DNA of 64,000 nt from Tisiphia sp964030975 (GCF_964030975.1 NZ_CAXIQH010000001.1:620001-684000), one strand, 5' to 3'. Positions 1-8,983 are shown, counted from the first letter of the stretch. Notes: a model not told the origin generated them from the letters alone. A program made the numbers and translations.

Positions 1-1030
1 TTCCATTCATAGCAAAGGGCGTTATGCTCGGAGTTTAGTGGAAATAGCTAGGCAGCAGGTTGCGAAATCTGTTGGCGTTGATATAAATTCTAGAGAATAT
101 CAGGTAATTTTTACTTCCTCTGGCACAGAGAGTAATAATTTGCTGATGAATAATTATTATGACGGAGAAATTTTTGTTTCTAGCATAGAGCATTTATCGA
201 TCTTTGATCACACTAAATATCGAGATAATATTAAAATTATCCGTGTTGATAGTGATGGCATTGTTGATATTGACCATTTAGAACAATTATTATTGGCAAG
301 TCTAGCTAGTAAAAAGCTAGTTTCTGTGATGCTGGCTAATAATGAAAGTGGTGTTGTGCAAAATATACAACAGTTGGTTAAAATTGCCCAAAAATATGGG
401 GCGGTATTTCACAGTGATTGTGTGCAAGCAGTTGGTAAAATACCGGTCAATATTAAAGAATTAGCAGTTGATTTTGCTACTATATCGGCTCACAAATTAG
501 GAGGAGTACAAGGAAGTAGTGCTTTGATTGTCAAGGCAGGACATACGCTTAAAGCGATGATGATTGGTGGAGGGCAAGAGAGGAATATTCGATCAGGTAC
601 AGAAAATGTACTGGCAATTGCTTCGTTCGGGCTTGCATCATCAATAGCTGTTAATGAGGTAGAAGATAGATATAACAAAATGAAAAAATTACAGACATAT
701 TTGGAGCAAAATTTACTCCACTATAGCAATGTTAAAATAGTCTCGAAGAATGTCGAAAGACTACCTAATACCACCTTGATGATTGTGTCCAAAACTGATG
801 CACAAACCAAGTTGATAGCTTTTGATTTACGGGGTATAGCGGTTAGCTCCGGTTCTGCCTGTTCATCAGGGAAAGTTGGTAAGTCACATGTATTATCTTC
901 CATGGGATTTAGTGAGGATGATGCTAGGTCTTCGATTAGAGTAAGTTTTGATTATCAACAAACTATTGAAGATGTTGTGACATTTATTAAAGCGTTTGAA
1001 GAAGTATATTATCCGCTATGTCATTCTTAG
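1..1030 (+). CDS. Cysteine desulfurase-like protein (5' partial)
   Basis: Class V aminotransferase-fold PLP enzyme of the NifS/IscS family, which moves sulfur from L-cysteine to a protein persulfide. The gene is open from the left edge, where the frame reads SIHSKGRYARS, so the N-terminus lies outside the window. The PLP lysine is in ISAHKLGG and the catalytic cysteine in SSGSACSSGK. The cofactor-proximal HSDCVQAVGK motif is also present. It is followed by a second, canonical iscS gene, the paired arrangement known from Rickettsia. I infer a sulfur-donor role; whether the two copies differ in function is not visible. Confidence 0.88.
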   Translation, partial: SIHSKGRYARSLVEIARQQVAKSVGVDINSREYQVIFTSSGTESNNLLMNNYYDGEIFVSSIEHLSIFDHTKYRDNIKIIRVDSDGIVDIDHLEQLLLASLASKKLVSVMLANNESGVVQNIQQLVKIAQKYGAVFHSDCVQAVGKIPVNIKELAVDFATISAHKLGGVQGSSALIVKAGHTLKAMMIGGGQERNIRSGTENVLAIASFGLASSIAVNEVEDRYNKMKKLQTYLEQNLLHYSNVKIVSKNVERLPNTTLMIVSKTDAQTKLIAFDLRGIAVSSGSACSSGKVGKSHVLSSMGFSEDDARSSIRVSFDYQQTIEDVVTFIKAFEEVYYPLCHS

Positions 1031-1051
1031 CAAAGGCGGGAATCTAGAACT

Positions 1052-1238
1052 CACAACTGTCGAAAGTTAGAAGGTAGAGCGGGTTTAGAGGTCATCATGG
1101 TAGTTTGAAAGTTATGGTGTCATTCCTAGCTACGGCGGGAATCTATAATATTCTAGAGTTTTTTGAAGCTATTTTAGATCCCTGCCTACGCAGGGATGAC
1201 ACAAAACTCGCTTCCTCTTCTAACTTTCGACAGTTGTG
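1052..1238. repeat. Miniature inverted-repeat element, shell type 4
   Basis: Terminal inverted repeats CACAACTGTCGAAAGTTAG (left) and the complement CTAACTTTCGACAGTTGTG (right) bound 187 bp holding a decayed module A hairpin pair (GGCGGGAATCTA and GATCCCTGCCTACGCAGGGA). A second copy with the same ends lies at 23003-23221. Confidence 0.8.
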
Positions 1239-1389
1239 CTAGAACCCGCACTGAAGCAGGGATGGACAGTAAGTTGAGTGGGGATGATGCAAAATTGTAA
1301 GTTGTCATTCCCGCGTAGGCGGGAATCTAGATCCCGCACTGAAGCAGGGATGATATTCCTGTTGGAATGACACTAAAGGGTAACTTAGT
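1239..1389. repeat. Module A repeats before iscS
   Basis: Tandem, partly decayed module A hairpins (GTCATTCCCGCGTAGGCGGG, then CCCGCACTGAAGCAGGG) fill the gap between the type 4 element and iscS. No gene or clear promoter is visible. Together with 1031-1238 this makes a 359-bp repeat-only intergenic stretch. Confidence 0.7.
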
Positions 1390-2646
1390 ATGGATAAATT
1401 AGAAAAATTAAGACAAAAAGTAAAATTAAGTGGTAAATCACTACCAATTTATATGGATTATCAATCGACAACTCCTATGGATCCAAGGGTCTTGGAATGT
1501 ATGCTGCCATATTTTACCACTAAATTTGGTAATCCGCACTCTAGGAGCCATTCTTTTGGTTGGGAAGCCGAAGAGGCTGTGGAAAAGTCAAGAGAACAAG
1601 TGGCAAGGCTTATTGGTGCTGATCCTAAAGAAATTATTTTTACTTCTGGTGCTACTGAATCTAATAATTTAGCGATAAAAGGTATTGCTAAATTCTATGG
1701 TAGTAAAAAAAATCACATAGTGACGGTGATAAGTGAACATAAATGCGTTTTAGATGCCTGCCGGCATTTAGAGAATGAAGGGTTTAAGGTAACATATTTG
1801 CCAATTCAGCCAAGTGGTTTGATTGATTTACAACAATTAAGAAATGCCATAACCGACCAAACTATGTTGGTATCAGTGATGGCGGTAAATAATGAAATCG
1901 GTGTTATCCAACCAATTAAAGAAATTGGCAAAATTTGTCGGGAATTAGGTGTATTTTTTCATTCAGACATCGCCCAAGGATATGGTAAAATTCCCATAGA
2001 TGTTAATGATTGTAACATTGATCTGGCAAGTATTTCTGGACATAAAATTTATGGTCCCAAAGGTATTGGTGCTTTATATGTCAGGAAAAAGCCTAGGGTA
2101 CGATTAGTGCCAATTTTAAATGGTGGTGGGCAGGAAAGAGGTATGCGTTCTGGGACTCTACCAACTCCTTTAATTGTTGGGCTTGGGGCAGCTAGCGAAT
2201 TAGCTCTGTCTGAAATGTCAAAAGATGCTAAACGCGTAGAAGAGCTTTTTGATAGATTTTATAATAATATTACTAAACAAATTGCTGATGTCTATTTAAA
2301 CGGTGATATGAATAGGAGATATAAGGGAAATCTAAATTTAAGTTTTGCTTATGTCGAAGGTGAGTCGATGATATTGGCTATTAAGGATTTAGCCGTTTCG
2401 TCTGGTTCAGCTTGTACCTCATCTTCACTGGAACCGTCATACGTGTTAAGAGCTATGGGGGTTGACGAAGAAATGGCACATACATCGATTAGGTTCGGTA
2501 TTGGTAGATTTACCACTAAAGAAGAAATAGATTATGCTGTAGAGTTAATAAAGTCAAAAATTAACAAGTTAAGAGAACTAAGCCCTCTTTGGGAGATGGT
2601 TCAAGAGGGAGTTAATTTGAAGCAAATCAAGTGGGCGGTACACTGA
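1390..2646 (+). CDS. iscS: Cysteine desulfurase IscS
   Basis: PLP-dependent L-cysteine desulfurase that supplies persulfide sulfur to the IscU scaffold. At 418 residues it is slightly longer than the roughly 404-residue E. coli enzyme, because of about 15 extra N-terminal residues before PIYMDYQSTTP. Visible motifs are the PLP-binding lysine in SGHKIYGPKG (about residue 220), the TSGATESNNLAIKG cofactor loop, GGGQERGMRSGT, and the active-site loop SSGSACTSSSLEPSY with the catalytic cysteine (about residue 343). ATG start. It is followed by a DUF2000-like gene, iscU and iscA on the same strand, forming the isc cluster. Confidence 0.95.
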   Translation: MDKLEKLRQKVKLSGKSLPIYMDYQSTTPMDPRVLECMLPYFTTKFGNPHSRSHSFGWEAEEAVEKSREQVARLIGADPKEIIFTSGATESNNLAIKGIAKFYGSKKNHIVTVISEHKCVLDACRHLENEGFKVTYLPIQPSGLIDLQQLRNAITDQTMLVSVMAVNNEIGVIQPIKEIGKICRELGVFFHSDIAQGYGKIPIDVNDCNIDLASISGHKIYGPKGIGALYVRKKPRVRLVPILNGGGQERGMRSGTLPTPLIVGLGAASELALSEMSKDAKRVEELFDRFYNNITKQIADVYLNGDMNRRYKGNLNLSFAYVEGESMILAIKDLAVSSGSACTSSSLEPSYVLRAMGVDEEMAHTSIRFGIGRFTTKEEIDYAVELIKSKINKLRELSPLWEMVQEGVNLKQIKWAVH

Positions 2647-2670
2647 CAAATTTAATATTAGAGGCATAAA

Positions 2671-3531
2671 ATGTCAAAATTAAATACACTATTTTCAATT
2701 TTAAATCAAGATATCCCATTTGGTAAATCATTAAATGCTTTGGGTCATATGTCCCTAGGAATGGGGCATAGATTTCCTGAAGGGAAGATGCCTGCTGTGG
2801 AAGTCTATTTTGCAGATGGTGATTCAATACGCAAAGTAAGAGAGGAATGTCAATCCCGGTTAGGATCTGTTTTTTCCGATTTCACGAATACCATGACTGA
2901 AGGTACAGCTGAAGAACAATTGAAAAGAACATCAGAAACCCCTGTAGAAAGTTTACAATATTATGGGATTACTATTTGTACAGATACTGATACAGTGGAA
3001 GAAATTAAGGCGATGCTAAAAGGAAATAGTAAAATTTTATCTGGATATAAACCATTCTATTCTACTCCTGAACAAAGAAAGTTTGAATTTATAGAGCAGT
3101 ATATAGGTCAGAGCATCAGTTCTGCACCTCATAAAGTGTCAATTGTAGCAAGTAAACAGCTATCTCCTGCTAAATTAGTAAATTTAGTATCTATAGCTGC
3201 CATAGAGGTAGGGAGAAAAGCAGATACCTCTTCCTTGAAGTTACTAGAATTTAATGATGCTGGTGGGGGCAAACATTCAGGGATATCATATCATCCGTTT
3301 ACAATTTTAACTGCTAAAAGCCAAAGTAAACTTGAAGCAATGGCAGAAAAAATTTCTACCAAACAGGGTGTGGTCTCAATGTCATTCAAAGAAGAGGAAT
3401 TTACTGTTCTTTCTTGTGCTTTTAGTTTAAAAGAACTGATAGAGGATTGTATAGATAGAAACAGCACCTCGTTACTGAATAAAGAAATAGCCGAAAGTGA
3501 TTTTATTGCTACTGAAATCATAAGGGAATAA
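2671..3531 (+). CDS. DUF2000-like protein inside the isc cluster
   Basis: A 286-residue soluble protein with no signal peptide, lying 24 bp after iscS and before iscU. It appears to be two related halves. The first (about residues 10-120) has FGKSLNALGHMSLGMGHRF. The second (about residues 145-255) has KVSIVASKQLSPAKLVN and DAGGGKHSGISYHPF and ends in a TAKSQSKLEAMAEK segment. The halves resemble DUF2000, a peptidyl-tRNA-hydrolase-like fold of unknown function. Its position suggests a link to Fe-S assembly, but no catalytic motif proves this. The family assignment is from pattern memory and is moderate only. Confidence 0.55.
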   Translation: MSKLNTLFSILNQDIPFGKSLNALGHMSLGMGHRFPEGKMPAVEVYFADGDSIRKVREECQSRLGSVFSDFTNTMTEGTAEEQLKRTSETPVESLQYYGITICTDTDTVEEIKAMLKGNSKILSGYKPFYSTPEQRKFEFIEQYIGQSISSAPHKVSIVASKQLSPAKLVNLVSIAAIEVGRKADTSSLKLLEFNDAGGGKHSGISYHPFTILTAKSQSKLEAMAEKISTKQGVVSMSFKEEEFTVLSCAFSLKELIEDCIDRNSTSLLNKEIAESDFIATEIIRE

Positions 3532-3577
3532 GCAAAAGTGGATGTAGTTACCCACAAATATTTTATTAAGGGTACCA

Positions 3578-3715
3578 CCGTCATTGCGAGGAGCTACTTT
3601 AGTGGCGACGAAGCAATCCTGTTTTGTGTTGTCCCTGCTTAAGTTTAATGTCATACCTGCGAAAGCAGGTATCTAGATTCCCGCCTACGCGGGAATGACA
3701 AAGAGTTGCGGGACT
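3578..3715. repeat. Half module B followed by module A
   Basis: GTCATTGCGAGGAGCTAC and ACGAAGCAATCC are the left half of module B. They run into a complete reverse-oriented module A (CATACCTGCGAAAGCAGGTA, then GATTCCCGCCTACGCGGG). The repeats separate the DUF2000-like gene from iscU, so the two may be transcribed separately. Confidence 0.7.
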
Positions 3716-3782
3716 TAATGCTGGCAAGAATGGCACTAAAGATTGTTAGAAGAAGTAATAATTATTAATATAGGGAATAACA

Positions 3783-4162
3783 TGGGCTATAGTTTAAAAG
3801 TACTGGATCATTACGAAAATCCGCGTAACGTGGGATCATTAGACAAAAATGATGCATATGTTGGGACAGGTCTTGTTGGAGCTCCTGCCTGTGGTGATGT
3901 AATGAAGCTACAAATTAAAGTTAGTAAAGATGGAATTATTACAGATGCAAAATTTAAAACATTTGGTTGTGGTTCTGCTATTGCTTCAAGCTCCTTAGTA
4001 ACTGAATGGGTTAAGGGTAAATCCCTTGATGAGGCTGGTAGTATAAAAAATACTGAAATAGCCAAGGAATTATCTTTGCCGCCAGTAAAACTTCATTGTT
4101 CTTTATTGGCAGAAGATGCCATAAAAGCGGCAATAGCTGATTATAAAACTAAAAAATCATAG
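3783..4162 (+). CDS. iscU: Fe-S cluster scaffold protein IscU
   Basis: Scaffold on which [2Fe-2S] clusters are built from IscS sulfur. The three ligand cysteines are visible in GAPACGDVMKLQ, TFGCGSAIASSS and KLHCSLLAEDA, with the aspartate after the first cysteine. The ATG at 3783 (MGYSLKVLDHYENPRN) gives about 126 residues, the family length. It has an AGGG ribosome site 8 bp upstream, so I prefer it to the upstream TTG at 3743. The HscA-binding LPPVK motif is present, although no hscA/hscB is in the window. iscA follows after 8 bp. Confidence 0.95.
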
Positions 4163-4170
4163 TAACTATT

Positions 4171-4503
4171 ATGAAAAATGTTATGTCATTGACTGATGCA
4201 GCCGCCCAGCAAATAAAAAGATTGATAGATAAACGCGATAAACCATCTTTTGGTATTAGGATTGGCGTAAAGTCGGGAGGTTGTTCCGGTCTATCTTATT
4301 ATGTAGAATATGCCGATGTCAAAAATAAGTTTGATGAGGTGCTAGAAGATAAAGGTGTAAGAATATTAATTGATCCAAAAGCTCTAATGTATCTTCTAGC
4401 AAGTGAAATGGATTATGTAGAAGATAAGTTTAAATCAGGGTTTACTTTTAATAATCCAAACGAAAAAGGTAATTGTGGATGTGGGAAATCGTTTAATGTT
4501 TAA
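4171..4503 (+). CDS. iscA: Iron-sulfur assembly protein IscA
   Basis: A-type Fe-S carrier of 110 residues. The three conserved cysteines are present: GGCSGLSY (about residue 39) and the C-terminal GNCGCGKSF pair. A-type carriers take clusters from IscU and pass them to apo-targets such as aconitase, which is encoded in this window. It starts 8 bp after iscU and is probably co-transcribed with it. ErpA would be the alternative family member; gene order favours IscA. Confidence 0.93.
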   Translation: MKNVMSLTDAAAQQIKRLIDKRDKPSFGIRIGVKSGGCSGLSYYVEYADVKNKFDEVLEDKGVRILIDPKALMYLLASEMDYVEDKFKSGFTFNNPNEKGNCGCGKSFNV

Positions 4504-4520
4504 TTTTAAATATCGGCTAT

Positions 4521-4856
4521 ATGAGGAAAATTACGCTTGGTTTAATAGCTGAGTATGTAGCTATTGTTATTTACAAAATTAAATTTTATCAAATTCTCTA
4601 TCATCGTAAGAAATATTATGTCGGCGAGATTGATATTATTGCCCTACGTGGTAAACAACTTGTTTTTATAGAAGTAAAAGCAAGGAGTTCTGACGTGGAT
4701 GATAGAATATTATCAACTCATCAACAGATGAGAATAAAAAGAGCTGCCAGTATGTTTTTAAGCTCTAACCCAAAATATCAAAACTATCGGGTTAGATTTG
4801 ATTTAATAATTATTAAACCTTACACTCTACCAATTATTATTGAGAATGCGTGGTAA
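4521..4856 (+). CDS. yraN: UPF0102 / YraN family protein
   Basis: A 111-residue protein of the YraN family, which has a restriction-endonuclease-like fold and no firmly established role. The diagnostic core GEIDIIALRGKQLVFIEVKA (about residues 34-53) carries the D...ExK arrangement. The N-terminal RG.x.AE segment typical of the family is weak here (LGLIAEYVAI), suggesting some divergence. It lies 17 bp after iscA and may be read through from the isc genes. An element of shell type 1 follows immediately. Confidence 0.85.
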   Translation: MRKITLGLIAEYVAIVIYKIKFYQILYHRKKYYVGEIDIIALRGKQLVFIEVKARSSDVDDRILSTHQQMRIKRAASMFLSSNPKYQNYRVRFDLIIIKPYTLPIIIENAW

Positions 4857-4888
4857 TAGTGTCCTAAAACTGAGAGTGCTTTCTGGTA

Positions 4889-5028
4889 TATAGTGAAACC
4901 TATTGAATTAGGTGATACAAACTTTGTGTCATACCTGCGAAAGCAGGTATCTAGATTCCCGCCTACGCGGGAATGACAACTTACAATAGTTATGTTCTTT
5001 ATCACCTAATCCTATAGGTATAACTATA
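4889..5028. repeat. Miniature inverted-repeat element, shell type 1
   Basis: A 140-bp element beginning TATAGTGAAACCTATTGAAT and ending in the imperfect complement (TCACCTAATCCTATAGGTAT, then AACTATA), with a full module A as cargo. Full copies lie at 23352-23491, 31731-31870 and 39000-39139, all close to 140 bp. Both ends carry TA, as expected for insertion at TA. Confidence 0.85.
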
Positions 5029-5172
5029 GTCCATTTTTTGGTCATATAGTCAATTGTCAAATATAAGCTTTTAAAAACAGCACTATCACTAGGGAAAACA
5101 CGCTTATTATTTGTTACTTTACGCAATTGACTATTAACAGATTCAACTGAATTAGTGGTATAAATTACCTTA
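5025..5172 (-). pseudogene. IS256 transposase fragment
   Basis: About 148 bp near-identical to part of the 3' region of the intact IS256 transposase at 11229-12452. In minus-strand translation it reads YTTNSVESVNSQLRKVTNNK and continues through the KSLYLTIDYMTKKWT segment. Both ends are lost. One edge abuts the type 1 miniature element and the other enters unrelated sequence 80 bp before the SDR gene. It is a relic of a larger insertion. Confidence 0.88.
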
Positions 5173-5253
5173 CTACGCTGCACTCTCTTACCCCTTGTTT
5201 TATATTCCAATGCGTAGTATCTTTGAATATAATTGGTAATTAAGATTAAAACA

Positions 5254-6018
5254 ATGCAACTTTTCAATTTAACAGGTAAAACAGCTTTAATTACAGGAGC
5301 AAGTAGTGGACTCGGAGAGCAATTTTCTCGCCTTCTTTCTACTGTGGGGGTACGAATCATATTGGCTAGTAGAAGACTAGATAAACTGCAAACTTTAGCC
5401 TCTGAGCTTAACAACGCTATCGCCCTGGAAATGGATGTAGCAGATAAGATATCTGTTCAAAGAGCCTTTAATACATTAAAAGAACAAGGAGAACTCATAG
5501 ATATCTGCATTAATAATGCAGGAATTGCAAAACCCACCCCAATCTTTGCATCATGTGAACTAGATGATTTCGAGTCTATTATGCAAACCAATGTATTGGG
5601 AGTTTGGTACGTTACCAAAAAAGTTGCTAATCATATGAGAAACCATGGAATCCATGGGAGTATTATCAATATTAGTAGTGTCAATGGAGCCAACCGTTTA
5701 TGTGAAAATATCGCTGGTTACTGTGCCTCTAAAGCATCTGTTATCCAAATGACAAAGGCATTAGTCGGAGAGTTGGCAAAAGCACATATTCGTATTAATT
5801 GTATTATACCTGGTATATTTCATACACCGCTTACAGATCACCGATTAAATACAGAAGAAAAACGTAAAGCAATAGAAGAACTTACCCCTCTAAATTTTAT
5901 AGCAGAACCTAGTGACCTTGACGGGGCAATTTTATACCTTGCCTCAAACAAAGCATCTCGTTATGTTACAGGTTCATGTATTACCGTTGATGGTGGGGCT
6001 TCCTGGGGAGGCAAGTAA
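5254..6018 (+). CDS. Short-chain dehydrogenase/reductase
   Basis: A 254-residue classical SDR, an NAD(P)H-dependent oxidoreductase. The Rossmann motif TGASSGLGEQ is near the N-terminus, NNAG is in the middle, and the catalytic Ser (NISSVNG) and Tyr-Lys pair (AGYCASKA) follow. The C-terminal TGSCITVDGGASWGG is typical of FabG-like enzymes. The ATG at 5254 starts the conserved MQLFNLTGKTALITG; a TTG 21 bp upstream is possible. The substrate cannot be read from the sequence. It stands alone between the IS256 relic and obg (opposite strand). Confidence 0.88.
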   Translation: MQLFNLTGKTALITGASSGLGEQFSRLLSTVGVRIILASRRLDKLQTLASELNNAIALEMDVADKISVQRAFNTLKEQGELIDICINNAGIAKPTPIFASCELDDFESIMQTNVLGVWYVTKKVANHMRNHGIHGSIINISSVNGANRLCENIAGYCASKASVIQMTKALVGELAKAHIRINCIIPGIFHTPLTDHRLNTEEKRKAIEELTPLNFIAEPSDLDGAILYLASNKASRYVTGSCITVDGGASWGGK

Positions 6019-6066
6019 AACAACTATCAAGTATAATCCATTGAATATACACGAACATGATTAGTT

Positions 6067-7062
6067 TTATAGTCTGGTACTTTTTATATTTTCAAGAGCT
6101 TTTTTTATTATCATATTTAATCCAGTTCTTGTATAGGCAGAAACTGCAAAAATCTCCTCACTGGTAATTTTTTGCAATTCAGTAATTTTGTCTTGAACTT
6201 CTTCTTCTAACAAAACATCGCACTTATTCAAACAAATTATTTCTGTCTTATTTTTTAATGAACTCGAATATGATTCAAGTTCATTCCTAATGGTTTGATA
6301 ATCAGCAAGCAAATTATCACTTGTTGCTGATATCAAATGAATCAATAAATTACATCTCTCAATATGTTTTAGAAACTTATCACCGAGTCCATGTCCCAAA
6401 TGGGCTCCTTCTATTAAACCTGGGATATCAGCTATCACAAATTCTTCATCATCTACATAAACAACACCAAGATTTGGGCTTAGTGTGGTAAATGGGTAAT
6501 CAGCAATTTTAGGCTTTGCTGAAGTCGTTGCTGCAAGAAAAGTGGACTTCCCTGCATTAGGTAACCCTATAAGCCCAACATCTGAAAGTAGTTTGAGTTG
6601 TAAATTTACCCACATCTCTTCTCCTACGATACCTTCAGTTCTACGTCGCGGAGCTTGATTAATTGATGACTTAAAATGGCTATTACCAAGTCCTCCCTTT
6701 CCCCCTTTAATTATTTCAAAAATTTGTTCATCTGAAGTAAAATCATATAGTAGAACATCATTGTGTTCTGAAAATATTTGCGTTCCAACTGGTACTTGCA
6801 ATACTAAAGCTGGTTTAGATTTACCAGTTCGGTTTGAACCTTTACCATTTTCACCATTTTCTGCTTTAAAATGTAGTTTATACCTGAAATTTACTAAAGT
6901 ATTAAGATGAGAATTGCTTTTAAAAATAATGCTACCACCACGACCACCATCTCCACCGTCAGGGCCTCCCATATCGATATATTTCTCTCGATGGAAACTA
7001 ACCGCTCCATCACCACCATTACCCGCTTTTAAATATATTTTAGCTTCATCGATAAAATTCAT
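6067..7062 (-). CDS. obg: GTPase Obg/CgtA
   Basis: Ribosome-associated GTPase acting in 50S maturation and growth control. It has 331 residues. The glycine-rich Obg fold (GGDGAVSFHREKYIDMGGP onward) covers residues 1-158. The G domain has G1 GLPNAGKST, G3 DIPGLIEGA, G4 NKCD and G5 SA. There is no long C-terminal extension, as is usual for alphaproteobacterial short forms. ATG start with no strong ribosome site. The gene is convergent with the SDR gene 48 bp away. Confidence 0.95.
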   Translation of the reverse strand: MNFIDEAKIYLKAGNGGDGAVSFHREKYIDMGGPDGGDGGRGGSIIFKSNSHLNTLVNFRYKLHFKAENGENGKGSNRTGKSKPALVLQVPVGTQIFSEHNDVLLYDFTSDEQIFEIIKGGKGGLGNSHFKSSINQAPRRRTEGIVGEEMWVNLQLKLLSDVGLIGLPNAGKSTFLAATTSAKPKIADYPFTTLSPNLGVVYVDDEEFVIADIPGLIEGAHLGHGLGDKFLKHIERCNLLIHLISATSDNLLADYQTIRNELESYSSSLKNKTEIICLNKCDVLLEEEVQDKITELQKITSEEIFAVSAYTRTGLNMIIKKALENIKSTRL

Positions 7063-7086
7063 AATTTATTATTGTAAGTTATTAAA

Positions 7087-7183
7087 AGTTGAGTAACCTG
7101 ATTAGGGTTACTCCGTCATTGCGAGAAGTTGCTTTGCTAATAGACATTTGCGAATTGGGTATAATGTAATAGGATTAGCTATA
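7087..7183. repeat. Decayed shell type 2 element
   Basis: GTAACCTGATTAGGGTTACT at the left and AGGATTAGCTATA at the right resemble the type 2 ends (TATAGCTAACCCGA). The inside starts with CGTCATTGCGAGAAG, the left part of module B. It fills the gap between obg and sppA. Confidence 0.45.
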
Positions 7184-7185
7184 TA

Positions 7186-8112
7186 TTACCGTATATTAAA
7201 TCTATCATAGGTAATCTTATTATCTATCGACTCAATCAAGCTATCAGAAAATTCTTGTACGACATCCTGCCTGACCATGCCAAGCTTTTTCTTAAGCCAT
7301 GATTGTTTATTAGCTACATATTTAATAGTTACATCCCCATATTTCCTTTTTATAAAACTATACATGTCATCTATACCATCAATTAAACCAAAATCAACAG
7401 CAGTTTTCCCAGACCAGAATTCTCCATTAAATAAAATATCATCTTCTTGAGTCAACTTACCGATTCGACGCTCTTTGACATAATCTATAAAATGTCCGTG
7501 AATCTGTTTTTGTAGATGCTTAATAATTTTAATGTCTCTCTCCTGCACTGGCTGGAATGGATCAAGAATAGATTTATTTTTACCTTCTGTATATACTCTC
7601 CTTTCTATACCAAGTTTATTGATAGCAGCAGGAAAACCGAAACTAGCCGAAACAACTCCTATACTACCAATAATTGAGCTCCTAGATGCATATATTTGGT
7701 CACCAATACAGGCAAGCCAATATCCGCCAGATGCTGCCACATCTTCTACAAAACTATAAACGGGTATTTTCTTTTCTTGAGCTAATAACCTTATACGTTT
7801 GCTAATCAGCTCAGATTGCACAGGTGAACCACCTGGAGAATTTATACTTAAACATAGAGCCTCAAGATTTTTGGTTTCAAAAGCCTTATCAATTAACTCA
7901 TGTAGCGACTCAATAGTTAGCCCTGATTTTATTGAGCTTACTTTACCTATAACTCCACTAAGGCGAAGAACCGCAACTACTGGTTTTGATGTCCCGGAAC
8001 CTATTATAGGTAGCAAGGAGAATAATTGCTCTAACTTGCCTACTTGACGTTTAGCAACTACCTGATCAAATTTCGCCTCGGCAATTGAATTTTTATTATG
8101 TGCTTTACGCAT
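7186..8112 (-). CDS. sppA: Signal peptide peptidase SppA-type serine protease (S49)
   Basis: A 308-residue peptidase of the S49 family (short, single-domain form), which degrades signal peptides after secretion. SINSPGGSPVQSELI and the nucleophile region AASGGYWLACIGD are visible, followed by GSIGVVSASFGF. The dyad lysine should lie downstream but I do not assign it. The N-terminus has only a weak hydrophobic stretch, so membrane anchoring is uncertain. It begins 3 bp after the stop of the upstream tlpA-like gene, so the two form one transcription unit. Confidence 0.88.
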   Translation of the reverse strand: MRKAHNKNSIAEAKFDQVVAKRQVGKLEQLFSLLPIIGSGTSKPVVAVLRLSGVIGKVSSIKSGLTIESLHELIDKAFETKNLEALCLSINSPGGSPVQSELISKRIRLLAQEKKIPVYSFVEDVAASGGYWLACIGDQIYASRSSIIGSIGVVSASFGFPAAINKLGIERRVYTEGKNKSILDPFQPVQERDIKIIKHLQKQIHGHFIDYVKERRIGKLTQEDDILFNGEFWSGKTAVDFGLIDGIDDMYSFIKRKYGDVTIKYVANKQSWLKKKLGMVRQDVVQEFSDSLIESIDNKITYDRFNIR

Positions 8113-8115
8113 TAG

Positions 8116-8850
8116 TTACTCCTTTTTTGTTTTTTCAGAAGCATTATGCTCTTCCTGTATATTTTGTTGTATTTCTAGTTTTTTATCTTTCTGCTCTTTA
8201 GGTTCTAACTGTTTATTAATCGGTTGATTAATAGTTTGTTCTCGGTAACTATTTTTGGGTTCTGGATGATTCCCGGGAATATTTGACAAAATAATACTCC
8301 TAATTTCTGTATCATACCAGTTAATAATACCAACAAAACTTGCTAGCATTTTCCCATCTGGACTAATTAGGATAGCAGTTGGTACCCCTACTATTGAAAG
8401 AGCTTTAAATAATTGATTCCTAAAATCATGGTAGATTGGTAAATATCTTATATCATAATTTTTATAATATTTCTGTATAACCTCTATTCCCTGATAATCT
8501 TGTGATACAGGAATTACAGCAAATGGTAGCTTTCTAAAATCTTTTTGCAATATATCTAAATCCGGCATTTCCTTAACACAAGATGCACACCATGTTGCCC
8601 AAAATACCAATAATATCGTTTTTCCTTCAAAATTATCAAGAGAATATTTTTCACCTTTATCATCAAAAAAAAATACTGTATCTGGAACGGGAGATGAATC
8701 AAGCATTTTAACGCCAGATTTGCTATAATCTAATGCAAAACTATTAGTGATGCACAATAAATATGCTACAATCAAAAAAAATAGTTTGCTATATTTTTTA
8801 GTAGACCTATAAACAGTAGAATTATTTCCAACTAATTTGTTAATTATCAT
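8116..8850 (-). CDS. TlpA/ResA-like exported thioredoxin
   Basis: A 244-residue periplasmic thiol-disulfide protein. It has an N-terminal hydrophobic signal (LFFLIVAYLLCITNSFA), a redox-active WATWCASCVKE and the cis-proline loop VGVPTAILIS, giving a TlpA-like domain over residues 45-175. A charged, Q/E/K-rich tail of about 50 residues follows. Such proteins reduce apocytochrome or other exported thiols; ccmC at 53.5 kb shows that system I cytochrome maturation exists here. The ATG at 8850 is the only ATG before the signal peptide. It overlaps the start of the opposite-strand lptM-like gene in the tetramer CATG (8848-8851). Confidence 0.85.
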   Translation of the reverse strand: MIINKLVGNNSTVYRSTKKYSKLFFLIVAYLLCITNSFALDYSKSGVKMLDSSPVPDTVFFFDDKGEKYSLDNFEGKTILLVFWATWCASCVKEMPDLDILQKDFRKLPFAVIPVSQDYQGIEVIQKYYKNYDIRYLPIYHDFRNQLFKALSIVGVPTAILISPDGKMLASFVGIINWYDTEIRSIILSNIPGNHPEPKNSYREQTINQPINKQLEPKEQKDKKLEIQQNIQEEHNASEKTKKE

Positions 8851-8983
8851 GAAAAACAATATTTTTTTACCTCTAATATTATTAAGCGGCTTAATCTTAA
8901 CTTCTTGTGGACTAAAAAAACCATTAGAAAATCCACCCTTAGAAAAGCCAATTGTAGAAGATTGCTGCGGATGCAAAGACTGA
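8849..8983 (+). CDS. Small LptM-like lipoprotein
   Basis: A 44-residue ORF: basic N-terminus MKNN, a hydrophobic core, and lipobox LTSC with the lipidated cysteine at residue 20. The following CGLKKPLENPP resembles the C-G-x-K-G-P-L pattern of LptM (formerly YifL), a partner of the LPS-translocon protein LptD. Three more cysteines (DCCGC) lie near the C-terminus. The ATG shares CATG with the start of the tlpA-like gene on the other strand, so its promoter must lie inside that gene's coding region. It ends 5 bp before the convergent dioxygenase-like gene. Too short for standard ORF cut-offs. Confidence 0.65.
   Translation: MKNNIFLPLILLSGLILTSCGLKKPLENPPLEKPIVEDCCGCKD

Noticed and set aside
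4929..5414. Minus-strand ORF of 161 residues
   Set aside because: A chance fusion of module A, an IS256 fragment and the antisense of the SDR gene; only the IS256 part is meaningful.
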